Assembly: GCA_946414625.1 (NCBI GenBank)
Contig: CAMKPI010000020.1
Span: 1-17,116 of the forward strand
DNA from: an uncultured Spirochaetaceae bacterium
GTDB lineage: Bacteria; Spirochaetota; Spirochaetia; Sphaerochaetales; Sphaerochaetaceae
Length of the DNA: 17,116 nucleotides
Direction of reading: 5' to 3'
Part shown: piece by piece, positions 7,379 to 13,819 of the stretch
How positions within the stretch are numbered: the first letter of the stretch is position 1
How the letters are laid out: each line of letters opens with the position of its first letter
Program-made: the position numbers and the translations under genes
Notes under the pieces: generated by a model
Seen by the model: only the letters and a program-made list of their open reading frames with translations
Databases searched by the model: none
What the model was told of the DNA's origin: nothing

Positions 7379-8342
7379 TTCCCAAAGGATAATAGATATT
7401 TCAGCCTTTTTTGCCTCGAGAAATGGTGCTCCGGAAAAAGTCCGGGAGGCTTTCCGCGACGCAGTACCTTGTTCTGCCAGTGGTTCTTTGGACAGTGGCC
7501 GGGGTCTCGGGCGAGTGTACAAGGACGTGGACCAGGCGTCTTGTTCTGCCCGGGGTTCTTTGGAAGAAGAGCCCACGTGCGGCGCTCTGCGTGAGAAGGA
7601 CTGCCAGAAGCTTTCCTCCGCTGCTGCGGATAATTTTCCAGAGCCCGGCTCCAGGTCCGCGGACAGCGTGAATTTAGATCGCCGCGATGAGCTTGCGAAC
7701 AGCACGAATCTTGAGCCCGGCTCCGTGCCTGCGGACAGCGTGAATTTAGGGTGCCACGATGAGACTGCGGACAGCATGAATCCAGAGCGCCGCGATGAGG
7801 ACAGCACTGCCCGGCAAATTGCCGCCCGGCTGCAAAAAGGCGAGGTTTGTGTGCTCCCTTGCGACACGATATACGGGCTTTCGGCGGTTTGGGGCAAAGC
7901 AGGAGAGGTTGCGTTGAGATCTCTCAAAGCCCGCGACGCCGGAAAACCTTTCATCGCGCTTGCAACGCTGGAGCAGGTGAAAAACCTCGCAGACGACCTC
8001 CCGATGGAAATTGAGGCGCTCTGGCCTGCGCCGCTCACCGTCATTTTGAAGCTGAAAATGGGAGGAGATCAGGCGTTCAGGGTTCCCGGAAACTCTTTTC
8101 TTCAGAAGATCCTCTCTCTCACGGGCTCTCCCATATTCTCCACCAGTGTTAATATCTCAGGCGAGGCGCCCCTTTTGTCCTTTTCGGACATTGCGGAGCG
8201 TTTCGGCGGTAAGGTTGATTTTCTTGTGAAGGCGGGAGAATCGCAAGGAAGTTCGCCGTCCACATTGCTTGACGCGACATCCCGCCCGTACCGCATTCTC
8301 CGTCAAGGGGTTTTTCAGGTTCCCGGGACGATTCTTAAGTGA
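7371..8342 (+). CDS. Sua5/YciO/YrdC-family protein with a repeat-expanded N-terminal region
   Basis: A 323-residue protein. Residues about 146-323 are a YrdC domain: LPCDTIYGLS (162-171), KARDAGKPF with the K-x-R signature, WPAPLTVIL, FRVPGNSF, STSVNISG with the S-x-N signature, and SPSTLLD...YRILRQG near the end. The family makes threonylcarbamoyl-AMP for the t6A tRNA modification (TsaC/Sua5). The C-terminal Sua5 domain is absent, so it is TsaC-like. The first residues, MPDSQRIIDISAFFASR, look genuine, but residues about 30-145 are a Ser/Asp/Glu-rich tract with 24- and 12-residue repeats, not part of the known domain. ATG 7371 overlaps the stop of the upstream gene by eight bases. No frameshift is seen and the catalytic part looks intact. 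Confidence 0.9.
   Translation: MPDSQRIIDISAFFASRNGAPEKVREAFRDAVPCSASGSLDSGRGLGRVYKDVDQASCSARGSLEEEPTCGALREKDCQKLSSAAADNFPEPGSRSADSVNLDRRDELANSTNLEPGSVPADSVNLGCHDETADSMNPERRDEDSTARQIAARLQKGEVCVLPCDTIYGLSAVWGKAGEVALRSLKARDAGKPFIALATLEQVKNLADDLPMEIEALWPAPLTVILKLKMGGDQAFRVPGNSFLQKILSLTGSPIFSTSVNISGEAPLLSFSDIAERFGGKVDFLVKAGESQGSSPSTLLDATSRPYRILRQGVFQVPGTILK
7468..7564 (+). repeat. 25-nt direct repeat at 72-nt period in the Sua5-like gene
   Basis: Bases 7468-7492 and 7540-7564 match at 23 of 25 positions and lie exactly 72 nt apart. They encode PCSASGSLDSG and SCSARGSLEEE. The 72-nt offset equals the period of the next repeat block in the same gene. Confidence 0.85.
7623..7802 (+). repeat. Five tandem 36-nt (12-residue) units in the Sua5-like gene
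   Basis: Units start at 7623, 7659, 7695, 7731 and 7767. The last four read ADSVNLDRRDEL, ANSTNLEPGSVP, ADSVNLGCHDET and ADSMNPERRDED. Units pair into a 72-nt higher-order repeat (7623-7694 against 7695-7766). All stay in frame and end directly at the edge of the YrdC domain. Confidence 0.9.
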
Positions 8343-8502
8343 CCCGAGCGGATTGTGCCTGGAATATGTACATCAGTGATCACATGCGGCAGGCGTATAC
8401 GCGACGTTACACATGTTTTGCGGTTTTCAGGATACGATTTGTCCGGAAGGTGATTTGTTTGTAAAGCCTTTGAAAAGCCTTTGAAGAGACGGGGGATGGA
8501 AT

Positions 8503-9615
8503 ATGGACATAAACGAGGCGAGGGAGCTGATAAACTCTGTAGATACGCAAATGGCAGTCCTTTTTGCACAGCGCATGAAAGCCGTGAGAGAGATCGCTTT
8601 TTACAAGAAAGAGCGCGGAATTCCGGTGGAGGACAAGGAAAGAGAGACCCGGGTTCTTGAGTCCCACCTCGACGAAGTCGGCGATGACGGGATTCTTCCG
8701 TATTACATCAGGTTCATGAGAAGCGCTATTGAATTAAGCAAACACTATCAAAGGCTTCTTGTGAGCGGTATCCGTGTATCTTACTGCGGGGCAGAAGGCG
8801 CATTTGCCCAGATTGCCGCGTCGAGGATCTTCCCCGGGGGAAGCCAAGTGCCTTTTCCTTCTTTCAGCGACGCATACATGGCTGTCGTGTCCGGAAACTG
8901 CGACGCAGCTGTGCTTCCAATTGAAAACAGCCAGGCAGGCGAGGTGGGTCCTGTGCTGGATCTGATGTATTCGGGCTCTCTCTATGTGAACGGCGTGTAT
9001 GATCTATCCGTATCCCACAATCTTCTCTCTCTTCCGGGGGCTTCTATAGACGACATAAAAAAGGTTGTCAGTCACCCCCAGGCGCTCTTTCAGTGCGCGA
9101 AGTATATTCACGACCATGGATTTGAAACCCGGGAGGCAGAGAATACCGCAATAGCGGCAAAAAATGTTTCAGAGGGGTCCGATCCACATGTAGGGGCGAT
9201 CGCAAGTGCTGACGCTGCAAGGCTTTATGGTTTGCAGATTCTTGAGTGTGATATAAACGAAAGCAGGTCTAATACAACACGGTTTGCTGTTTTTTCCAGC
9301 GTGGAGAACAAGGCGCGGGAGAAGAAGAGCGGAATGGGTTTCATTCTCCTGTTTACAGTGAGGGACGAGGTGGGTTCTCTCTCCAAGGCTGTCAACACGG
9401 TAAGCGCCTATGGTTTCAACATGAGAGTTCTCCGATCCCGGCCGGTGAAGGATCTGCCCTGGCATTATTATTTCTATGCTGAGGTTGAGGGTGATGACTT
9501 GTCTGATAACGGCAAAAGGATGATGAAAGCGATGGAAGGGGTGTGCAAAAGCGTTAAAATCGCCGGTCGCTACACAGCAGGGCACAATTCAGAGCAGGGC
9601 GGGGAGAGTATCTGA
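8503..9615 (+). CDS. pheA: Bifunctional chorismate mutase / prephenate dehydratase with ACT domain (P-protein)
   Basis: A 370-residue cytoplasmic enzyme that converts chorismate to prephenate and then to phenylpyruvate. Residues 1-88 are an AroQ-type chorismate mutase (VDTQMAVLFAQRMKAVREIA, then GIPVEDKERETRVL and HYQRLL). Residues about 90-266 are prephenate dehydratase (YCGAEGAFA, LPIENSQAGEVG, SHPQAL, SRSNTTRF with the key Thr). Residues about 279-350 are an ACT domain (DEVGSLSKAVN, YGFNMRVLRSRP, WHYYFYAEVEG), which in this family binds phenylalanine for feedback inhibition. ATG 8503 follows GGGGGATGGA. The 160-base leader holds two tandem copies of AAAGCCTTTGA (8463-8484) and two short palindromes but no leader peptide or attenuator I can support. 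It heads the aromatic cluster. Confidence 0.97.
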   Translation: MDINEARELINSVDTQMAVLFAQRMKAVREIAFYKKERGIPVEDKERETRVLESHLDEVGDDGILPYYIRFMRSAIELSKHYQRLLVSGIRVSYCGAEGAFAQIAASRIFPGGSQVPFPSFSDAYMAVVSGNCDAAVLPIENSQAGEVGPVLDLMYSGSLYVNGVYDLSVSHNLLSLPGASIDDIKKVVSHPQALFQCAKYIHDHGFETREAENTAIAAKNVSEGSDPHVGAIASADAARLYGLQILECDINESRSNTTRFAVFSSVENKAREKKSGMGFILLFTVRDEVGSLSKAVNTVSAYGFNMRVLRSRPVKDLPWHYYFYAEVEGDDLSDNGKRMMKAMEGVCKSVKIAGRYTAGHNSEQGGESI

Positions 9616-9653
9616 CAGAACCTCGTCTCTGGAAATGGGGACATCTTTTGCAC

Positions 9654-9660
9654 AAGAGGG
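9654..9660 (+). promoter_or_regulatory. Ribosome binding site deciding the DAHP synthase start
   Basis: AAGAGGG lies seven bases before ATG 9668. The frame is open to an earlier ATG at 9635, which lacks such a site. Confidence 0.7.
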
Positions 9661-9667
9661 ATTATTT

Positions 9668-10699
9668 ATGAATATGGATTTCAGATGTCGGCTTCCGATT
9701 CCGATGGAGACAAAGGAGATGTTTCCCCTCTCGGAGATCGCCTCTCGTGCCGTGAGGGAAAGAGTCCAGCGGCTGAAGGACGTTTTTTCCGGGAAAAGCG
9801 ACAGCATGGTTCTGATAATCGGTCCATGTTCGGCGGATCGCGAGGATGCCGTGATGGAATACATCTCTCGTCTTGCAGCGGTGCAGGAGGAGGTCGGGGA
9901 GCGGATCCTGATAGTTCCGAGGATCTATACGAATAAGCCGCGCACAACGGGAGACGGCTACAAGGGTATCCTTCATCAGCCGGATCCGGCATCCATGCCT
10001 GACCTTTTCAGAGGAATTATAGCCACACGGGAGCTTCATATGCGCGCGGTAAACGAAACGGGCTTTGTCTGCGCGGATGAGATGCTATATCCAGAGAATT
10101 ATAAGTATATCGACGATATCCTGGGCTATGTGGCGGTTGGCGCGAGAAGTGTGGAGAACCAGCAACACCGGCTTGTGGCGAGCGCTGTAGATTGTCCGGT
10201 GGGAATGAAAAATCCGACAAGCGGGGACCTGTCTGTCATGTTGAACGCTGTGAAGGCGGCTCAACACCAGCATGATTTCATATATCGCGGCTGGGAAGGA
10301 CATTCGGCTGGAAACCAATGCGCTCATGCGATTCTTCGCGGCTATGTGGACACCCAGGGGCTGTCTTATCCGAATTATCATTACGAGACGCTTGTGCGCC
10401 TTTGTGAGCTGTACAGCAAGTGGAATCTGGAGAATCCCGCCGTTGTCATCGACTGTAATCACGCGAACAGCGGTAAGAATCCCTTTGAGCAGCCCAGGAT
10501 ACTGCGGGAGGTGCTTCATTCGTGCAGGCATAATACTGAAGTGGGAAGGATTGTGAAGGGTTTCATGGTGGAGAGCTATATAGAGGATGGCAACCAGACC
10601 GCTCCGGGCGGTGTTTACGGACAGAGCATAACAGATGCGTGTCTAGGCTGGGAGAAGAGCCGTGCTTTGATTCTGGATATGGCAGAGACCCTTGGATGA
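9668..10699 (+). CDS. aroF: 3-deoxy-7-phosphoheptulonate (DAHP) synthase, class I AroF/G/H type
   Basis: A 343-residue enzyme that condenses phosphoenolpyruvate and erythrose 4-phosphate, the first step of the shikimate pathway. Family marks are IIGPCSADRE (metal Cys54), RIYTNKPRTTGDGYKG (PEP-binding KPRT), VGARSVENQQHR, KNPTSGD, IDCNHANSGKNP (His265), GFMVESYIEDGNQ (Glu303) and SITDACLGW (metal Asp323). Length and motifs match the E. coli AroG type rather than the AroQ-mutase-linked or class II types. The paralogue letter is arbitrary; F is used only as a label. The final 31 bases, including the stop codon, are duplicated just downstream. It lies 52 bases after pheA, in the same direction. 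Confidence 0.96.
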   Translation: MNMDFRCRLPIPMETKEMFPLSEIASRAVRERVQRLKDVFSGKSDSMVLIIGPCSADREDAVMEYISRLAAVQEEVGERILIVPRIYTNKPRTTGDGYKGILHQPDPASMPDLFRGIIATRELHMRAVNETGFVCADEMLYPENYKYIDDILGYVAVGARSVENQQHRLVASAVDCPVGMKNPTSGDLSVMLNAVKAAQHQHDFIYRGWEGHSAGNQCAHAILRGYVDTQGLSYPNYHYETLVRLCELYSKWNLENPAVVIDCNHANSGKNPFEQPRILREVLHSCRHNTEVGRIVKGFMVESYIEDGNQTAPGGVYGQSITDACLGWEKSRALILDMAETLG

Positions 10700-10833
10700 C
10701 GCTTTTGCGTTGTTTACAAGGCGGGCTCTTCGTTGAGGTCGGGCGGATTCTGATTCTGGATATGGCAGAGACCCTCGGATGACGCTTTTGCGTTGTTTAC
10801 AAGGCGGGTTTTTCTCCGAGGCTCTGCGGATTT
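10668..10833 (+). repeat. 83-bp tandem duplication covering the aroF 3' end and downstream DNA
   Basis: Bases 10668-10750 and 10751-10833 are adjacent copies. The first 58 positions differ at one base (a T to C at the wobble position of the penultimate Leu codon). The last 25 match at 15 positions. The duplicate contains the last nine sense codons and stop of aroF without a gene around them. Each copy has a small hairpin right after the stop, ACGC/GCGT with a TTTT loop. The copy lies out of frame and upstream of aroA and is not coding. Confidence 0.95.
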
Positions 10834-10881
10834 TGTCATGGAATGCGGAACGGGTGATTTTGCGAGATTCGGAAGGGATGT

Positions 10882-12501
10882 ATGAATGTGATAATCAGAC
10901 CAGCAAAGCTTGCCGGACGGATAAGAGCGGTCTCGTCCAAGTCCGACGCTCATAGGCGTCTAATTCTTTCCGCTCTGTCTGATAGACCAACCGACATATT
11001 CTGTGATGACATTTCCGACGATATAGCCGCCACGATGGATTCGTTGAACAGGATGGGCGCGAATATAACATTCGATGGCGCGGAGGGTGTTTTCCATGTT
11101 GAGCCTGTTCGGCTGCGTTCCGGTTCATCGCCTGAATGTAAACAGATCAATGTGAGGGAAAGCGGATCCACGCTGAGGTTTCTGCTTCCGGTTATCGCCG
11201 CTCTTGGTCTTGACGCCAGAATTTCGATGGGCGGGCGGCTCCCAGAGAGGCCTTTGAGTCCCCTTTGGGAGGAATTGGAGCGTCATGGGGCAATTCTTTC
11301 GAGGCATCAGGACGGTTCAATCGGGATAGGAGCTCTCGGCTCTGGCAAACTGGATTTCCGCGGCGGGCTCTCGGGCGGCAAAAACGAAGACGTCCGCGTC
11401 GGCGAGCAATCTCGGGGAGATTGTATCAAACCGCCTTTCCGCGGCGGGCTCTTGCGCGGCAAAAACGAAGACGTCCGCGCCGGCGAGCTGTCTCGGGGAG
11501 ATTGCATCAAAGGAGACCTCCTTCGCGGCGGGCTCTCGGGCGGAGAGTTCCGTCTCAGGGGGGACGTCTCCTCTCAGTTCGTGACAGGTCTCCTTTTCGC
11601 GCTTCCTCTCCTGGATGAGCCGTCCTGGATTCGACTTTTGGGACCTGTGGAGTCTAGCGGTTATATCGACATGACTCTTCGCGCGATGAGGGACTTCGGT
11701 GTGTCTGTCGAGCGGGACGCCGATCTTTTGAGCGTCGTCGAGCGCTGTGAAGACCCTTCCCCACTGACTGCAAAAACCGGGATGGCGGACGGCTTACGCA
11801 CTCCGTACTTGTCCCCGGGGCGCGTTGTTGTGGAGGGAGACTGGTCCGCCGCTGCGTTCTGGGAAGTCGCCGGTCTTCTTTCTGCGACAAAGGACGCCTC
11901 CATGCACGAAGCGTGGGGCTTTGGCAGGATCCACGCTGAATGGAACATCTGTCGGGAGACTCTTCGAGAAATGACGCCCGCCGGAGGAGCTTTCGGCAAT
12001 AATGAGATGCTCCCCATGACCCCGATGATCACCGTTGAGGGCCTGGACGAATCTTCAGCACAGGGAGACCGTGCTGTCAGATCTTTGAAATGGCTTGTAA
12101 GCGCTGGAGGAGCGGAAATTGACGCTGCCGACATTCCGGATCTTGTGCCTGTTCTCGCAGCACTTGCCTCGGTGTCTCCGGGAGAGACAGTGTTTACACG
12201 GGCGTCAAGACTGCGCCTTAAGGAAAGCGACCGTATAAAATCCACAGTGGACATGATCCTCTCTCTCGGTGGAGCCGCCCGCGAGACTTCCGACGGACTT
12301 GTTGTGTGCGGTGTGGAACATCTCAGGGGCGGACGTGTGGACAGCAGGGGAGATCACAGGATTGCAATGAGCGCTGCGGTTCTGTCAACGGCATGCGCGG
12401 GTGATGTGGAGATCACCGGCGCTGAAGCGGTTGGAAAGTCATATCCTTTGTTTTGGGAGCATTTCAGGGCTCTCGGCGGAAATATCATCGAGGAAAGGTA
12501 A
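10882..12501 (+). CDS. aroA: 3-phosphoshikimate 1-carboxyvinyltransferase (EPSP synthase) with internal insertions
   Basis: Transfers enolpyruvyl from PEP to shikimate 3-phosphate. At 539 residues it is about 110 longer than usual. Conserved parts are all present: SSKSDAHRR (Lys20, Ser21, Arg25), VRESGSTLRFLLP, RLPERPLSPL, GDVSSQF (Ser230, Ser231, Gln232), GYIDMTLRAM, VEGDWSAAAF, IPDLVP (catalytic Asp420), RLKESDRI, SRGDHRIAM and VGKSYPLFW. ESGSTLRF is the pattern seen in class II enzymes. Extra sequence lies at residues 159-213 (two copies of a 27/28-residue unit), about 290-308, and about 335-382, a non-repeat stretch rich in Met/Glu/Trp with MLPMTPM. No frameshift is seen. AAGGGA precedes ATG 10882. 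aroC starts three bases after the stop, so the two are likely coupled. Confidence 0.96.
   Translation: MNVIIRPAKLAGRIRAVSSKSDAHRRLILSALSDRPTDIFCDDISDDIAATMDSLNRMGANITFDGAEGVFHVEPVRLRSGSSPECKQINVRESGSTLRFLLPVIAALGLDARISMGGRLPERPLSPLWEELERHGAILSRHQDGSIGIGALGSGKLDFRGGLSGGKNEDVRVGEQSRGDCIKPPFRGGLLRGKNEDVRAGELSRGDCIKGDLLRGGLSGGEFRLRGDVSSQFVTGLLFALPLLDEPSWIRLLGPVESSGYIDMTLRAMRDFGVSVERDADLLSVVERCEDPSPLTAKTGMADGLRTPYLSPGRVVVEGDWSAAAFWEVAGLLSATKDASMHEAWGFGRIHAEWNICRETLREMTPAGGAFGNNEMLPMTPMITVEGLDESSAQGDRAVRSLKWLVSAGGAEIDAADIPDLVPVLAALASVSPGETVFTRASRLRLKESDRIKSTVDMILSLGGAARETSDGLVVCGVEHLRGGRVDSRGDHRIAMSAAVLSTACAGDVEITGAEAVGKSYPLFWEHFRALGGNIIEER
11356..11544 (+). repeat. Tandem 81/84-nt units in aroA copied from its own RGGLSGG segment
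   Basis: Unit 1 is 11356-11436 (residues 159-185), unit 2 is 11437-11520 (186-213) and a partial third is 11521-11544. Units 1 and 2 share FRGGL, then GKNEDVR, then SRGDCIK. The partial copy LRGGLSGG runs straight into the native GEFRLRGDVSSQF, and E. coli AroA has a comparable LQGGFTGG there. So the unit seems to have been duplicated from the enzyme itself. The extra copies add 55 residues just ahead of the phosphate-binding SSQ. Confidence 0.9.
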
Positions 12502-12504
12502 GCA

Positions 12505-13722
12505 ATGGAAAACGCGATAGGAACGATTTACAAATTCACAATTTGGGGGCAGTCCCATTCTCCGGAGATCGGTGTTGTGATCGAAGGTGTTCCCGCAGGG
12601 ACGAGAATAAATCTCGACAGGTTGGAGGAGTTTCTTGACAGGAGAAGACCCGGTAGGGACAGGTTTTCAACGGCAAGGAAGGAGAGCGACGTCCCGGAGT
12701 TTGTTTCGGGCTTTTCGAGAGCCGCGAACCCAGCCGGAGGGAGGATCCTTGTTGCCTCCGGAGCGGTCGTTTCTGCGGTGATTCGCAACACGGATGTTCG
12801 TTCAGCGGACTACGAAGAACTCCGTTATGTCCCGCGCCCGTCTCATGCGGATGCCGCGGCGATGGTTCGATACGGTGATTTTCGGGATTTCCACGGCGGC
12901 GGACAGTTTTCCGGGAGACTGACTGCTCCTCTTTGCGTTGCGGGCGGAATAGCTATTCAGATATTGGAAAAAATTGGGATCAAGGTGTCCGCCCATCTTG
13001 TCCGCGCAGGAGGCGAGACTGGTCGGGACAATATGCTTCGGGCCATCGACGCGGCGCGTTCAGACGGAGACTCAGTGGGCGGTGTCGTTGAATGCGTGGT
13101 GGAGAATGTCCCCGCGGGGGTGGGGGAGCCCATGTTCGACGGAATTGAGAACAGGATCTCCCAGACCGTGTTTGGAATCCCGGCAGTGAAAGGAATAGAG
13201 TTCGGAAGTGGGTTCCGGGGCTCCGATTTGAGGGGAAGCGAGAACAACGATTCTTTTTTCTTTGCGCCCGGTTCGCCTGTGTTCCAGGATTTGGCTCCGG
13301 ATCTGGCTCCGGACGGCGATGAGACAGATGGCAAAGGAGCCGAGGATAAAGACCTTCCGGCTGGCTCTCTTGGCGGAATAACCGACATGACAACCGACGG
13401 AACAACCGACGGAACAACCGACAGGGCAGCGACTCAGAGAATTCTCCGGTGTGTCAGGACACGAACTAATAACCACGGAGGCTCGCTTGGAGGGCTCTCC
13501 AGCGGAATGCCGATTGTGTTCCGTGTGGCGTTCAAGCCCACTCCGTCGATAGCTCGGGAGCAAAGAAGTGTGGACATTCGAACGGGCCGTGAGGTGCTTT
13601 TGAAGATCAAGGGTCGACACGACCCGTGTGTGGCTCTTCGCGCTGTTCCGGCAGTTGAGGCGGCCGCTGCAAGCGCGGTCTACGATCTGATAAGGATCCG
13701 CGATTCCGAGGCCGGATGTTGA
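12505..13722 (+). CDS. aroC: Chorismate synthase with an expanded loop
   Basis: Removes the 3-phosphate and C6 proton of EPSP to make chorismate, using reduced FMN. Conserved parts are GQSHSPEIG (His18), GRDRFSTARKESD, RPSHADAAA (second catalytic His region), FHGGGQFSGRLTAPL, GVGEPMFDGIENRIS, TRTNNHGGSLGGLSSGMP, FKPTPSI and GRHDPCVALRAVP. It is 405 residues, above the usual 350-390. Between GSENNDSFF (about 245-252) and VRTRTNNHGG (about 317) lie about 63 residues where most homologues have roughly 8-10. This tract contains DLAPDLAPDGDE and ITDMTTDGTTDGTTDR. A smaller extra segment sits at about 72-82. The FMN- and substrate-binding motifs on both sides are intact, so function is expected. 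A purine-rich GAGGAAAGG at the 3' end of aroA serves as the SD. Confidence 0.96.
   Translation: MENAIGTIYKFTIWGQSHSPEIGVVIEGVPAGTRINLDRLEEFLDRRRPGRDRFSTARKESDVPEFVSGFSRAANPAGGRILVASGAVVSAVIRNTDVRSADYEELRYVPRPSHADAAAMVRYGDFRDFHGGGQFSGRLTAPLCVAGGIAIQILEKIGIKVSAHLVRAGGETGRDNMLRAIDAARSDGDSVGGVVECVVENVPAGVGEPMFDGIENRISQTVFGIPAVKGIEFGSGFRGSDLRGSENNDSFFFAPGSPVFQDLAPDLAPDGDETDGKGAEDKDLPAGSLGGITDMTTDGTTDGTTDRAATQRILRCVRTRTNNHGGSLGGLSSGMPIVFRVAFKPTPSIAREQRSVDIRTGREVLLKIKGRHDPCVALRAVPAVEAAAASAVYDLIRIRDSEAGC
13288..13425 (+). repeat. Two sets of 12-nt tandem repeats in aroC
   Basis: Bases 13288-13311 are two 12-nt units (GATTTGGCTCCG and GATCTGGCTCCG, encoding DLAP twice). Bases 13378-13425 are four 12-nt units of the form ACAACCGACGGA with variants (ITDM, TTDG, TTDG, TTDR). 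Both lie in the same expanded loop and both keep the frame. Confidence 0.9.
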
Positions 13723-13819
13723 ACGCAGCGCTATATGCGCCGAGTGAGATGCTCGCGCGAGGCTTTGTTTTCTCAAATTGTTGAGTTGTCGATCGGATGT
13801 GTGCGGAAGGAGCAAATGA

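Noticed and set aside
10751..10833. Remnant of a second complete DAHP synthase gene
   Set aside because: Only the last 31 coding bases are present, directly abutting the first copy; a short tandem duplication explains it.
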